A stretch of 64,000 nt of DNA, taken from contig NZ_SMTE01000005.1 of the NCBI RefSeq assembly GCF_004357765.1, forward strand, positions 62,001 through 126,000, given 5' to 3'. A program made the position numbers and the translations under genes. Below the pieces are notes generated by a model that saw only the letters and a list, made by a program, of their open reading frames with translations, was not told the DNA's origin and searched no databases. Source of the stretch: Pseudomonas putida (GTDB taxonomy: Bacteria; Pseudomonadota; Gammaproteobacteria; Pseudomonadales; Pseudomonadaceae). Every line of letters begins with the position of its first letter. Within the stretch, counting starts at the first letter, position 1. This document shows positions 1-9,271 of this stretch, piece by piece.

Positions 1-340
1 GCATCGTGCCGTGGGTGCGCATGTCCATCTGATTGCTTTGATGGCTATCCCAGCGAAGATTGCCTACAGCGTTGTTCGACGGGTTGCCGTCGTTGTGGCA
101 TACATCCGTCTGCCCCGCCTCGGGATTGGGTAGGTAGGCCAGGGCCACCAAGCGGTGAGCCATTCGCCGGCAGGGCTTGCCGGTGCCGTCCGCACGCAAG
201 ATGTACGCAACGTACCCTCTCTTGGTTATCGTCCCCTGCAGCACAACGCATTTGCTACCTCTTCGGCTTCGTACATGGCCTTCCGGGGATACGTCGTAAT
301 CACGGAAACCGTCTATGACAGCCCATGTGGCATGGCTCAT
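1..340 (-). CDS. NUMOD4/HNH homing-type endonuclease, C-terminus cut by window edge
   Basis: Reading the minus strand from the ATG at 338-340 gives an open frame to the window edge (113 codons). It begins with the NUMOD4 pattern (W..I.GF.DY.VS..G.VRS) and continues with HRLVALAYLPNP, then CHNDGNPSNNAVGNLRW, the standard HNH core in which the His/Asn-rich loop binds metal. A GGAG sits seven bases before the ATG. Such free-standing nucleases are common next to phage tail and terminase genes and act on DNA, sometimes as homing enzymes. The catalytic core appears complete as far as it is visible. The ending cannot be judged. Confidence 0.88.
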   Translation of the reverse strand, partial: MSHATWAVIDGFRDYDVSPEGHVRSRRGSKCVVLQGTITKRGYVAYILRADGTGKPCRRMAHRLVALAYLPNPEAGQTDVCHNDGNPSNNAVGNLRWDSHQSNQMDMRTHGTM

Positions 341-400
341 TGGTTTTCTCCAGGCAAAAAAATACCGCCAGGCGGCGGTCGTGATTGGATGCGGCGTGGG

Positions 401-679
401 TCAGGCCGGCGGCGCGGGCCAACTGATAGTGGCCGGGTAGCCTTCCTGATCAGGCAGGCGGTTCAGCGCGACCCGGTATTTCTTCCAGAGGGTGAGCAGC
501 GCCTTTTCCTCGTCAGTGGCGTCGTCAACATCGACGGCGTCCTGCAGCGGCGTGATGGCGGTGTCGGCTACCTGGCGGAGACGGGCTGTTTCAGCCTGAA
601 CCCGTACCAGCAATTGCTCGGCAGCCTGGGCGATCTTCATTTCAGCGGTAACCATTTGCGACCAATCGATATTGCTCAT
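401..679 (-). CDS. Tail fibre assembly protein (chaperone)
   Basis: A 92-residue protein. Its C-terminal pattern ([14 protein letters not shown], then [14 protein letters not shown]) is the signature of Caudovirales tail fibre assembly proteins, which fold or attach the fibre and are not usually in the virion. The N-terminal half is helical and charged. The ATG overlaps the stop of the upstream gene (ATGA at 676-679), so the two are translationally coupled. It is the last structural gene seen before the HNH gene. Confidence 0.8.
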   Translation of the reverse strand: MSNIDWSQMVTAEMKIAQAAEQLLVRVQAETARLRQVADTAITPLQDAVDVDDATDEEKALLTLWKKYRVALNRLPDQEGYPATISWPAPPA

Positions 680-1023
680 TCCTCCGGCTCCTGGGAAATT
701 GGCAGCTCATCAACCGGCTCCGCCGGCATTTCATAAGCTGGGAGGGGGATCAATCCATCCTGCATTACTGTGATGGGTTGCGGAAAGCGGGTTTCTTCCG
801 GCGCATTGGCCCCATGTGGCAGAACCAAAGTGAGGACCACCTTGCCGTTCACGCGCTCAACTGGCCCGGCAAACCACTGAGATACGATGGCTTCTCGCGG
901 TAGGGTCGCCCCTTCGAGTAAAGGTCTAAAATCGAAGGTTTCACCATTGAGCATCAGGGTTTCATCCTCGCAAGCCACGCGAAGCTCTTCGTCCATGCGG
1001 ACGGGAGATAGGTTTATCAGCAT
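676..1023 (-). CDS. Phage tail-region protein of unknown function
   Basis: A 115-residue acidic protein without a signal peptide or membrane segment. The start has a good ribosome site (AAGGAATTGTC before ATG). It sits between the tail fibre and the fibre assembly chaperone and overlaps the latter by four bases. The position suggests a role in fibre assembly or attachment. The C-terminal tail is rich in Pro and Glu. I do not recognise a domain. Confidence 0.72.
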   Translation of the reverse strand: MLINLSPVRMDEELRVACEDETLMLNGETFDFRPLLEGATLPREAIVSQWFAGPVERVNGKVVLTLVLPHGANAPEETRFPQPITVMQDGLIPLPAYEMPAEPVDELPISQEPEE

Positions 1024-1032
1024 GACAATTCC

Positions 1033-2154
1033 TTAATACCAACGACCGATCGCTATGCAATCAACAAGACCTGTTGATGCATCTGCGGCAACAAATTGTC
1101 CAATTGACAGAACAGCGCATGTCGCAGTGTTCACACTTCTAGAATACGCACCCACCATAGTGATTTGCCTCTGAGTAGGGAGAGTGCTTGAGACTAGGTT
1201 AACGCTCACTACTGGCACCGTAGCGAATCCAACAGGGAAGGCCCAAGAACTGTTTAAGTTAGATGTGTTTACGAAGTTCAGTGACCTCCCAGCCGATTGG
1301 CAAATCATTGTGCCGTCAGCGAACTTTATGTATTCCCCGTTCGCGTTACTGCCGCGCTCAATGACAGCTCCCGTAGCAACCCCTCCGGACTGCGAAACAG
1401 TGCCGAGAATATCGTATTGGCTCAGGCATCTCTGCCACTCAAGCCAGGTTCCCTGATAAAGGCTACGAATGCAGATCCGTCCACGGTTTGCAGCGTTGCT
1501 GCCGTAAGGAATAGCTATCTGGGTTAGGTTGCTGGAATAGACGACGGTGAAAACGTAGTAATAGGCCGCGCCTCCCAACGCACCTGGCGAATTAGGGTTG
1601 TTTTGCTGATAGAGCTTTGGCTGCCAACCTGGGGTGATCAAGGTGTTGAAATCAGTAGTCGTATCGCCACCGCTAGCGGTAGGCAGGGTGAGGCCAAGCG
1701 CTGCCACAGCCCCGGCAGCTGTTTTGCTACCGGTTCCGCCCTGGGCAATGCTGAGAGCGGTGGTCATTCCCGAAAGCGAGGTAATGTCACTGTTCGCGCC
1801 GCGCGTGGCCGCCGAAATGTTCTGCAGCAGCGATGCAACAGTGGTGGCGCCGCCGAACAGTGAGAGCGTGGCGCCGAACTGATCCACCAACTGCCGCAGG
1901 CGATCGGCGGACTCCTTGACGTAGCCTTGCATGGGCGCCAGGCCATAGGCCCCGCCGCTTACCGTTGCGCCTTGATAGGCCGGCAGGATGCTCAGCACCG
2001 TGGCGCTCGCAATGTTGGTCACCTCGTACCAGCGGCCATCGGGGCCTTGAAACGCATCGCCCACCCGGGCGTTGAGCGCGAAGGCGGTGCCGGTACCGGT
2101 CACCGTCGTTTGGCCAGCCGTGATCGCCACGGTGCCTGTTCTGTACCAGGGCAT
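1033..2154 (-). CDS. Tail fibre protein
   Basis: A 373-residue fibre. The N-terminus (MPWYRTGTVAITAGQ) is the virion-attachment part found in many Pseudomonas phage and pyocin-like fibres. The middle carries the IAQGGTG turn typical of fibre shafts and a pyocin-knob-like stretch (residues about 165-240). The C-terminal 120 residues have the look of a trimeric receptor-binding tip. The ribosome site AAGGAAAATCT precedes the ATG. It should decide host range together with the J protein. The gap upstream (2155-2291) holds no convincing gene. Confidence 0.85.
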   Translation of the reverse strand: MPWYRTGTVAITAGQTTVTGTGTAFALNARVGDAFQGPDGRWYEVTNIASATVLSILPAYQGATVSGGAYGLAPMQGYVKESADRLRQLVDQFGATLSLFGGATTVASLLQNISAATRGANSDITSLSGMTTALSIAQGGTGSKTAAGAVAALGLTLPTASGGDTTTDFNTLITPGWQPKLYQQNNPNSPGALGGAAYYYVFTVVYSSNLTQIAIPYGSNAANRGRICIRSLYQGTWLEWQRCLSQYDILGTVSQSGGVATGAVIERGSNANGEYIKFADGTMICQSAGRSLNFVNTSNLNSSWAFPVGFATVPVVSVNLVSSTLPTQRQITMVGAYSRSVNTATCAVLSIGQFVAADASTGLVDCIAIGRWY

Positions 2155-2291
2155 AGATTTTCCTTGATTTAGATGGGACGCATCGGGCGCGCAGCTAGCA
2201 GAGTCATTCAGCCGCTCTTAACGGCATCGGCGTCTTGCAGGATCGCCCGGACGGCGCCGGGCCGAATTGCCTAACTTGGCCATCCCGCTGG

Positions 2292-2984
2292 CTAAAGGTT
2301 GCTGACGTTGAGGAGCGTGTAGCTGTAGGCGTCTTGATAGCGAGGCAGGGCCGCGCCAGCAGTGGTGCGTACGTTCTGCACGATAAACGGTCTGGCCTGG
2401 AATCCGGTTGTCGTGCTGGTAATCAGCATGAGCGTGCTCTCGGCCCAGCCGGGAATACTCGGATCAGTGCCCGGCGAATCGCCGTAGAAATAGACCTCGT
2501 AATTGAAGAGGGACTGAATGACCGCCGGACTGCCGCTGGCTGACGAATAGTCAAAACCGGCAGAGCCTCCGATCTGCATCCTTCCGGAGACATTCCCGAT
2601 CACGTTCATGTACTTGAACGCCGAGGAGAACGCCAGCGCGCCGGTTTCCGTGTAGACCTCCAGACCTGCGCCAGCAATGGATGAGGTAGGCGGCACATCG
2701 AACACCCAGTACTCCAAGGCGGCCGTTCGTGAGTTACCTTGGAACAGGACCGTGTACGAAGTTCCGGACCTCGTCACGCTGTGAATCCCTACCATCCCAG
2801 AGGTGGACCTGAAGGCGATCACTGGATAGGTCCTTCCGGTGATCGTCACGCTTCCCTGCCCCCCCAAGCCGCCAGCGGCTGAGGTCACCAATGTTCCTTT
2901 GGTGTAGAACGAGTAGTTCCGATACTTCGAATCGATTTGCAGTATGTTGCTGTTGTTGAAGACTTGAAGGCCTGCCTCTGCCAT
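2292..2984 (-). CDS. Phage tail-tip-associated protein, function unknown
   Basis: A 230-residue protein rich in Ser, Thr, Gly and aromatic residues, with a beta-strand look like a virion protein. Its first residues (AGLQVFN) resemble the start of the next upstream protein (QGLQVWD), which suggests a shared N-terminal fold or attachment element. Its ATG abuts the stop codon of that gene, so they are co-translated. Location just after J and before the fibre suggests an accessory adhesin. No family is recognised with certainty. Confidence 0.72.
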   Translation of the reverse strand: MAEAGLQVFNNSNILQIDSKYRNYSFYTKGTLVTSAAGGLGGQGSVTITGRTYPVIAFRSTSGMVGIHSVTRSGTSYTVLFQGNSRTAALEYWVFDVPPTSSIAGAGLEVYTETGALAFSSAFKYMNVIGNVSGRMQIGGSAGFDYSSASGSPAVIQSLFNYEVYFYGDSPGTDPSIPGWAESTLMLITSTTTGFQARPFIVQNVRTTAGAALPRYQDAYSYTLLNVSNL

Positions 2985-3245
2985 CTAATACACCCCATAC
3001 ACCAGCTGCACGTCGCTCCCCGCCGTCCAAGAGAACACATTCCCCGAGAACGACCCGACGGGCGAGTTCTGGAAGTTGGCCATCGTTGTCGCGAAGTAGA
3101 AAGGTGTCCCGGAGCTGAGGCCGGTATGGGTTACCGATCCCGCCGAGGTGCCCGTCTGTACGCTCCCAAGTATCCTCGGCAACCTGGTCGTTACATCGAG
3201 CACCAGGTTGCCGCTGGCATCCCAGACCTGAAGTCCTTGCGGCAT
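2985..3245 (-). CDS. Small phage virion-type protein downstream of J
   Basis: An 86-residue, beta-rich protein. Its start lies one base after the J stop codon, so it is translated by coupling. The N-terminal motif GLQVWDASGN resembles the start of the 230-residue neighbour, and the remainder could be a truncated version of the same fold. It is probably part of the tail tip or fibre base. Function unknown. Confidence 0.7.
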   Translation of the reverse strand: MPQGLQVWDASGNLVLDVTTRLPRILGSVQTGTSAGSVTHTGLSSGTPFYFATTMANFQNSPVGSFSGNVFSWTAGSDVQLVYGVY

Positions 3246-3246
3246 A

Positions 3247-6200
3247 TCAACTCCATATACCCAGCCGAACGCGCATGCGAGTGCTGTCGTAGACCGTCAC
3301 TGTCTGGTGTGTCATGTTCATCCGGCCCACGCCCGACTGAACGCCGTTGATTTCAAACTCGTTCGTCACAAAGTTGATGCGAATCCCTTGCGAGCCCGCG
3401 ACATAGTTCGAACTCTTCAACTCGCCAGTGATGATCAAGTTGATGATGTCGGCCTGGTTGATGATCGCGCTGTTCATGAACACCTGGCCGTTCTGGATAG
3501 CGAAGACCGACTTCGGCGCCCCGCCGGGCTGGTGCATGACCGCAAATAGGTTGGCCAGGAATACCACCATTGACTGCATGCCGTCCGGGGTATTCTCGAC
3601 CCCGATACCCATGCCAGCGCCGTAGTAAACCCCGTTGACGTCGACTCCCACCTTGATGTTCCGGGTGGCCGATACATCACCGTTCAGATCGACCAAAGCC
3701 TCAGACGTGTCCTGCACCAGGGCCTCGGTGCTACCAACCCTACTGCTGAGCTGCGATATCTTGGTGGCGTTCGCGGTTTCGTTGGTGGTTACCACTCGAT
3801 CGAGATCGGTGATGCTCGTCTCGTTCCCTGCCACCCTTGCGTCAAGAGTGGTCACCCGCTCGGCCATGGCCATGTTGTCGGATGCCTGTACCTTCTGCGC
3901 AGTAGCGATCGCCGCGGTGCTATCCCAGCCTTTCAAAGCATCGGCCAGTTCGCCCTCACTGTCGTCATCCCGGTACGCCGCGCGCAGAGCCTCGAAGGCC
4001 GTGACCTGAGCTGTCACCTTCCCGTCGAGATCCGTGATGCCTGCCGTATTGGTGGCCACCTGTTGCGCGAGGCCGTTGGCCGTGGTCAAGGACTGGCCCA
4101 CGTCCACCCAGTAGGTGGCATTCGGCGGAGCACTGGCACCGGTCGGGTCCGCTGGCACATCTTGCTTGGCCTGGTAGATGCGGCCATCTACGACAACCAT
4201 CTGGCCCTGTTCGTACGGATCTTCCTTGATGTAGCCCTTTAGCCCGTCCAGGGCGTCGATCTGCTCCTGAAGGCCCGGAATCTTCTCGATCTCACTGAGC
4301 AAGGTCTCGCCAAGGTGGGTCTCGGTGATCTTGCCGGTGATGTAGTCGAGGATTTCGTTGGCGTCTGCGCTGGACTGGCCGTAGATCCAGTCCGACCATG
4401 GACCGATGTTGCCGGACCGGTCGACCAAACGACCGCGAAAGTACCGCACCACTGCCGCAGCCATACCGCTGTGTAGGTAGGTTGCCGTAGGGTATGAAAA
4501 CTGCGCCAGAGCAATGGGGTTCTGCCCGGTTGGCTCGGAAGCCACCTGGAACTCGGTATAGGCGGTGTCTTCTGCCCCTTGAGGAAATCCCCAATTGAGC
4601 CGGATACCGAATATCTCCGAGGTAGTACTTAGGTACGCCAGGGCTGGCGGCTCACCGGTCTTCCCATACAGTTGGGTCGGCTCCGAGTACGCCCAAAGCG
4701 AGCTGCTATCTGCTACCCCTACCGCAGAGACACGAGCGGTGTACACCCCCGTGTAGATCCCCTTCACCTCAATTGCAGCGGTGTAAACGACGCCTGCATA
4801 GACCCAGTCACCTGAGTCGCGTTTCCACCAGACGTTATAGCGCTGAGCGCCGCGCGGGGCATCCCAGGTAATCCGCATAGTGGCGACGTTAAGCCCTTGG
4901 CTAACCGTGTCGAAGGTGCTCAGTTCGACATTTGTCGGCGGAGCCTGAATGGCCCCAGGCAGTACGCTGGTTGGTGGAGTGACGATCTGTGCACCGTTGT
5001 CGATCGCCGCGAACTTGCTCGAATTGTGCTGTACCGCGACGACGTCGTACTGAAGCTTGTCGTCCCCAAAGTTCTCTGTCACGGAGAGGATGCGGTACGT
5101 CTCGGCGACCAACTGCGAGGTCTCTAATGTATAGATCGATTCCTTCACTGGAACCGCCGTGAAGGCCTGGGTCACTGTTACGACGCGGCCCGCAATCGAG
5201 CGGATGACACGGGTCTCAGCAACACCCTTTGGCAGGATAACTACCAGTGTGTCGCCGGCAGCACCTTCAACATCGTTATCCATAGTGATGGTGGTAGCGG
5301 TCGCCGCTTTCACCCGACCACTGAGCGGCGCGCCGGCGAAGTTCTCATCCGCCACTCGAATAATGTCGCCAGGCCTGCAAATCGTCCCGTCCAGTCCAAC
5401 GCTGAAGCTGATGGTTCCGGTTTCCAGCCGGTTGGTGAGCAGAATGTACTTGCCGGCCCGCTGCGCCTGGCCCTGAGACACGCACCCGAATGCGGTCACC
5501 TCGGTCTCGCGAACGCCATAGCGCACCAGAGCCGTTCGATCCTGCACGTACTCGACGCGCTGGTTGCCGAAGTTCTCCCGGTCAGTCCAGGCCACTTTGG
5601 CGACGCTGAAGCGGGTAGAGCCACTGGAGCCTGCCCTACTGAACTTGCCGTCGATGACGTTGGCATTGGTGTAGGTGTAGACCGGGTCGGTCGGCATGTC
5701 CGCCGAGCATGCGACCTCGTTCGCAGCGTAGTAGCTCATGCCGCGGAACACGCTGGCCAGGTCCTGCAGCACGGTCAGCGCTTCGGCGCGGGACTGCAGG
5801 TAGACGTTGCAGGTGAAGCGTGGCTCTTGTCCGCCCTTCCCGTCCGATACGAACGCATCACAGTACTGGGCGATCTGGTACAAGCCCCACTTGTCGACTT
5901 GGCTCTGATCGATGAAGCGGCCCAGGCCGTATCGATCATTCAGGACAATGTCGCGCCAGATCCATGGCGGGCAGTCGGTCCATGCGGGCTTGAACGTGCC
6001 GTCCCAAGTGCCGGTATAAGTCCGGGTTCCCGGGTCGTAGTTGGTCGGGACCTGAACAATGCGGCCGCGGATCCTGTAGGCCCGCTCCGGCACCGATGAG
6101 AACTGGCTGGCGTCGATCTTCAGCCCGCACAGCGCGGTGTATGGATACTGCAGCTTGGCGTCGATGATCTCCGTATAGGTGCCCACCGACGTCTGCGCCT

Positions 6201-6807
6201 GGATGTTGGAGGTTTCGGAATCCGGAGTGGTGCGGCGTACCCGAATTCGCCAGCCTGTCTCTGCCGCCGGCAGGTCTACGCGGATCGAGCGTTGGTAACC
6301 GGTGGTGGTCTTGCCGTCGAAGGCGCCTTTGTTCACCACCACATAGTCGCTGTCATCGGTGGACAGGTCGATCTCGTAATTGACCCTATACCCTACACGG
6401 TCTCCGTCGCTTTCAGTCTTGACCAGAGCCCCGACGGCCAATTGAATCCGGACAGCCGAAAGCTCGAGGTTGCTGAAGGACTGCACCCATGCCTGATCAA
6501 ACTTAAGCTCAACCCCCACACTGGTCTGCGACTCAACGGCTGGGAAGCCTGGGATATGATCCTGATCATGCTCCCCGGTGCGCTGCTCCCAGGTGACCCC
6601 GGTGAAGTTCAGGCTACCGTCGCTATTAGCCAGAGGAGTTCTGTCGAGATAAATGGACTGAGCGCCATTCACCAGCCCAACAATAGGACCTTCACTCAGT
6701 CCGTCGAGAATGTTGGCGTAACTGGTGTTGATCAGGCTGTCTGGACTTTCGACAGGCGTGTGCGGCTTGGACCCGCCTTTGGAGCCCAAGATAGAAAGGT
6801 CAGTCAT
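3247..6807 (-). CDS. J: Tail tip protein J (host specificity / central fibre)
   Basis: A 1186-residue homologue of lambda gpJ. The N-terminus (GSKGGSKPHTPVE, then YANILDGLSEGPIVGL) is the family signature. The hub domains follow, then fibronectin-III-like repeats at about residues 620-810, then a helical stalk, then a C-terminal domain (about 1040-1186) that contacts the receptor. In lambda a J trimer closes the tail tube and binds the outer membrane receptor. The ribosome site AGAGG precedes the ATG. The gene follows gpI with an eight-base gap, in lambda order. Confidence 0.95.
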   Translation of the reverse strand: MTDLSILGSKGGSKPHTPVESPDSLINTSYANILDGLSEGPIVGLVNGAQSIYLDRTPLANSDGSLNFTGVTWEQRTGEHDQDHIPGFPAVESQTSVGVELKFDQAWVQSFSNLELSAVRIQLAVGALVKTESDGDRVGYRVNYEIDLSTDDSDYVVVNKGAFDGKTTTGYQRSIRVDLPAAETGWRIRVRRTTPDSETSNIQAQTSVGTYTEIIDAKLQYPYTALCGLKIDASQFSSVPERAYRIRGRIVQVPTNYDPGTRTYTGTWDGTFKPAWTDCPPWIWRDIVLNDRYGLGRFIDQSQVDKWGLYQIAQYCDAFVSDGKGGQEPRFTCNVYLQSRAEALTVLQDLASVFRGMSYYAANEVACSADMPTDPVYTYTNANVIDGKFSRAGSSGSTRFSVAKVAWTDRENFGNQRVEYVQDRTALVRYGVRETEVTAFGCVSQGQAQRAGKYILLTNRLETGTISFSVGLDGTICRPGDIIRVADENFAGAPLSGRVKAATATTITMDNDVEGAAGDTLVVILPKGVAETRVIRSIAGRVVTVTQAFTAVPVKESIYTLETSQLVAETYRILSVTENFGDDKLQYDVVAVQHNSSKFAAIDNGAQIVTPPTSVLPGAIQAPPTNVELSTFDTVSQGLNVATMRITWDAPRGAQRYNVWWKRDSGDWVYAGVVYTAAIEVKGIYTGVYTARVSAVGVADSSSLWAYSEPTQLYGKTGEPPALAYLSTTSEIFGIRLNWGFPQGAEDTAYTEFQVASEPTGQNPIALAQFSYPTATYLHSGMAAAVVRYFRGRLVDRSGNIGPWSDWIYGQSSADANEILDYITGKITETHLGETLLSEIEKIPGLQEQIDALDGLKGYIKEDPYEQGQMVVVDGRIYQAKQDVPADPTGASAPPNATYWVDVGQSLTTANGLAQQVATNTAGITDLDGKVTAQVTAFEALRAAYRDDDSEGELADALKGWDSTAAIATAQKVQASDNMAMAERVTTLDARVAGNETSITDLDRVVTTNETANATKISQLSSRVGSTEALVQDTSEALVDLNGDVSATRNIKVGVDVNGVYYGAGMGIGVENTPDGMQSMVVFLANLFAVMHQPGGAPKSVFAIQNGQVFMNSAIINQADIINLIITGELKSSNYVAGSQGIRINFVTNEFEINGVQSGVGRMNMTHQTVTVYDSTRMRVRLGIWS

Positions 6808-6815
6808 GGGGGCCT

Positions 6816-7448
6816 CTATTGCTGGTCTTCAGCGCGGATGCCAAGTGATAGCTGGGCGGAACCCGAGGTCATCTCTCCGTAGCAGAGAGGGACCGGATTG
6901 CCCTGGGTGATGGTGTTTTTGATGCCGGAGAAGTTGTAGCTGGGACGGTTGTCGGCTGATTCGCTGCTGTCGATTTGGGCTTGCGTGCCTGTGATCATCT
7001 GGGCGATCCCACCGATAGCCAGGGACAGGCCGACCATGGCTGTAGCACCTGCAAGTCCGCCCGCAGTGAACGCGCCGCCCCATGCCGATGCAGACGCCAA
7101 GCCAGCCACGCCGCCAGTCGCAATGGTCGCCGCAGCGATGAGAGCGATACCCAGAACGATCTGCAGCCCACCACCACTCTTGCTGCCTTGGACGATGGGC
7201 GCGATCCTGATGTCTGCCGCGCCCGGAGGGTCGGCGAGTTCGTCCCTGCTGATGTTCCGCTTGCCGTAGAACACGGCGAAAGCCAGACCTTTATCCTTGG
7301 AAGACGCAAGGTACTCATTGAAGCCTGGAAACAGCACGCCTAAAGCCCTGATGGCTTCGGCTGAAGAGTGCACGGCCAGGCGGTGGACCCGACCAAAGAG
7401 ACGACCAAGCTCGCCATACATGCGGATGGTGCGGATGCGCTCAGCCAT
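6816..7448 (-). CDS. I: Tail assembly protein I
   Basis: A 210-residue protein if it starts at the ATG at 7448, which is preceded by AAGGA at eight bases. The frame extends upstream but without a better site. The N-terminal part (RIRTIRMYGELG) and the Gly/Ala-rich hydrophobic centre (about residues 95-150), followed by a PLCYGE motif, match lambda gpI. In lambda, gpI is needed to build the tail tip but is not in the finished particle. It overlaps the K gene by eight bases. Confidence 0.88.
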   Translation of the reverse strand: MAERIRTIRMYGELGRLFGRVHRLAVHSSAEAIRALGVLFPGFNEYLASSKDKGLAFAVFYGKRNISRDELADPPGAADIRIAPIVQGSKSGGGLQIVLGIALIAAATIATGGVAGLASASAWGGAFTAGGLAGATAMVGLSLAIGGIAQMITGTQAQIDSSESADNRPSYNFSGIKNTITQGNPVPLCYGEMTSGSAQLSLGIRAEDQQ

Positions 7449-8211
7449 AGGGAGAATCCTTGTGTCGCATGAAGAACCGGGCCGACTCCTGCCAGAACCC
7501 ACCAAACACATCGCGCTTGGAGTCGCGACCGTAGAGGTGGTGCAGGATCCCGCCGGGCACGGGGTAATGTTCGGGTTCGGTTTTCAGGATCCCATCGGCC
7601 AGGTACACGCCTGCGTGGTTGGCCTTTTGGGCGCGAACCTGCATGACGATGAGGTCGCCCTGGCGCAAATCAGCCGGATCAACCGGATAGAAGCCCGCGC
7701 CCTCGAAGTTTTCGGCATACAGGTCCTGCCCCTTGTCCCACCAGCCGTCCTCACGCTCGAAGTCAGGCAGCGTGATACCCAGCTCTCGTTGGTAGTAGTC
7801 GCGGACCAGGGTGTAGCAGTCCAAAACGCCGTGGTGAAACGGCCTGCCCACTAGTGGCGCCTGGTAGCCGGTGGGCTCGTGCACCAGGTGCGAAACCGGT
7901 AGCCCTTCACGAACCTCGATGATCACCCAGGGCAGCGCGGTGGCCTCCATGGAAGTGCGGTCCGCGGCACTCAGCCTGGCCGACTGGCCGGGGTGGCTGT
8001 GCACGACCGCAGCGACCACGCCAAGGTCCTCAGCCTCTGCCCAATCCTCCGCGGAGATTCGAAAGTCAGCCTTCGGATCTGCCGCAGCGTTGGCGCACGG
8101 CCAATACGACGACTTCCGGCCGACCCTCAGGATCAAGCCGCAGCATTCCTCTGGAGCTTTCTCGCGGGAGTGCTGGTACATGGCGTCGATGACAGCCTGG
8201 GAGAGCTTCAT
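7441..8211 (-). CDS. K: Tail protein K: JAMM peptidase fused to NlpC/P60 hydrolase
   Basis: A 256-residue protein with two enzyme domains. Residues 71-84 hold a complete JAMM zinc motif (HSHP followed by S and D) with an upstream Glu pair near 21. The C-terminal half is an NlpC/P60 cysteine peptidase with Cys132 (GVLDCYTLV) and His199 (KANHAGVYL). Lambda gpK has the same layout and acts in tail-tip assembly and possibly in cutting peptidoglycan at entry. The start at 8211 is chosen because GAGG precedes it and an upstream extension has no homology. All visible catalytic residues are intact. Confidence 0.93.
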   Translation of the reverse strand: MKLSQAVIDAMYQHSREKAPEECCGLILRVGRKSSYWPCANAAADPKADFRISAEDWAEAEDLGVVAAVVHSHPGQSARLSAADRTSMEATALPWVIIEVREGLPVSHLVHEPTGYQAPLVGRPFHHGVLDCYTLVRDYYQRELGITLPDFEREDGWWDKGQDLYAENFEGAGFYPVDPADLRQGDLIVMQVRAQKANHAGVYLADGILKTEPEHYPVPGGILHHLYGRDSKRDVFGGFWQESARFFMRHKDSPYG

Positions 8212-8219
8212 GGGAGACC

Positions 8220-8918
8220 TCAGTTGCCTGCGGAGGGGAAGCTGCCGTATCGCAGCGGGTTGTTCGCGCCGAAGCGCAGCTTGCAGCCGGTGAGCGTGCC
8301 AGAGCACATGTCTTGCTCGGGATCATCGGTTGGCACGTCTTTGTCTGTGGCGTAGTTCGAACCGGTGTAGCCACAGTACACGCCACGGTACCCGCCAATG
8401 GTCAGCCACTGGCAGCAGTTGGCCACGATCTGCCGGCCGGGCAGCTTGCGGTCAGAGGCGATCAAGGGGGACTTGAGTACGAAGACCATCAGCTCACTGT
8501 CGCCCGACTGCTTCTGGTCGATCGTGTAGATGTCGTCGGCAAAGTGCTCATCTGGATCAGCCTCTGGGTTGCCGCCGGGAAAATTCGCAGCGTCAAGGAA
8601 GCGCCCCATGGTGCGATGCCTGACGATCTTCGCGTCCACCAAGTCGTCGTAGATCCGGCAGAGCGCCGTCAGGAGCCCGGAGACGTTGCCGACCGAGAGG
8701 GTCGGGCTGTTCTGCTGCCCCTCGCCGGTCATCCCCATGCCCTCGATCTTGATGGGCCAGGGCGTGTACTCCATGCCTTGCCAGTAGATCGGGCCGACCT
8801 GCGTGTAGCCGTGGAAGTAGTAGATATCGCCACCCAGGTTCGTCAGGTCCATCTCGTACAGCTCGACATACTGCCCGGGCGTGAGCTTCTGGATGTCCTC
8901 GTAAATGCTCTCGGCCAT
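8220..8918 (-). CDS. L: Minor tail protein L (Fe-S tail tip protein)
   Basis: A 232-residue protein starting at the ATG that overlaps the M stop codon (TGATG). The N-terminal half (YVELYEMDLTNLGG) matches the gpL family. The C-terminal part holds clustered cysteines (ANCC, then YCGYTG, then MCSGTLTGC). In lambda gpL such cysteines bind an iron-sulphur cluster, which is known for the family. It forms part of the tail tip between M and J. Confidence 0.92.
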   Translation of the reverse strand: MAESIYEDIQKLTPGQYVELYEMDLTNLGGDIYYFHGYTQVGPIYWQGMEYTPWPIKIEGMGMTGEGQQNSPTLSVGNVSGLLTALCRIYDDLVDAKIVRHRTMGRFLDAANFPGGNPEADPDEHFADDIYTIDQKQSGDSELMVFVLKSPLIASDRKLPGRQIVANCCQWLTIGGYRGVYCGYTGSNYATDKDVPTDDPEQDMCSGTLTGCKLRFGANNPLRYGSFPSAGN

Positions 8919-9256
8919 CAGGTCACCTGGTGGGTCTGTTGGAAGGTTGCGGTAAGCGACCACATATCACCGCCCTGATCGGTCGGCTGGTAGGTGTTGC
9001 AGAGGAAATAGAGGTCGCCGTCGAATGGCGTCTTCCAGATGAAGGGCTTGTAGCCCTTCTGGGCGCGAAGGAAATTCAGGATCGCAGCGATCTTGGCTTT
9101 CCTCCCCGTGAACGTGAGATCCCAGGACTGGGTCTCGTTGTTGATGCCGTCGCCGGCGGTCTGCGTGTAGCCGTTGCCGAATTTCGCGGACCGCACGGCG
9201 TTCTGGAAAGTGCCAGGGGCCGAACGATTCGGCCTCCAGGTGAATCGTTCGGCCAT
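8918..9256 (-). CDS. M: Minor tail protein M
   Basis: A 112-residue protein of the phage minor tail protein M family, seen from the start ERFTWRPNRSA, the block VRSAKFGNGYTQ, and the end (LTATFQQ). In lambda it is needed for tail tip completion after the tape measure. It is coupled to L through a one-base overlap of stop and start and lies 15 bases after the tape measure gene. Confidence 0.92.
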   Translation of the reverse strand: MAERFTWRPNRSAPGTFQNAVRSAKFGNGYTQTAGDGINNETQSWDLTFTGRKAKIAAILNFLRAQKGYKPFIWKTPFDGDLYFLCNTYQPTDQGGDMWSLTATFQQTHQVT

Positions 9257-9271
9257 CTAGCCCTCCTATTT

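Noticed and set aside
155-736. Plus-strand open frame of 193 codons
   Set aside because: It covers the HNH and tail fibre assembly genes in antisense. The minus-strand proteins have recognisable motifs.
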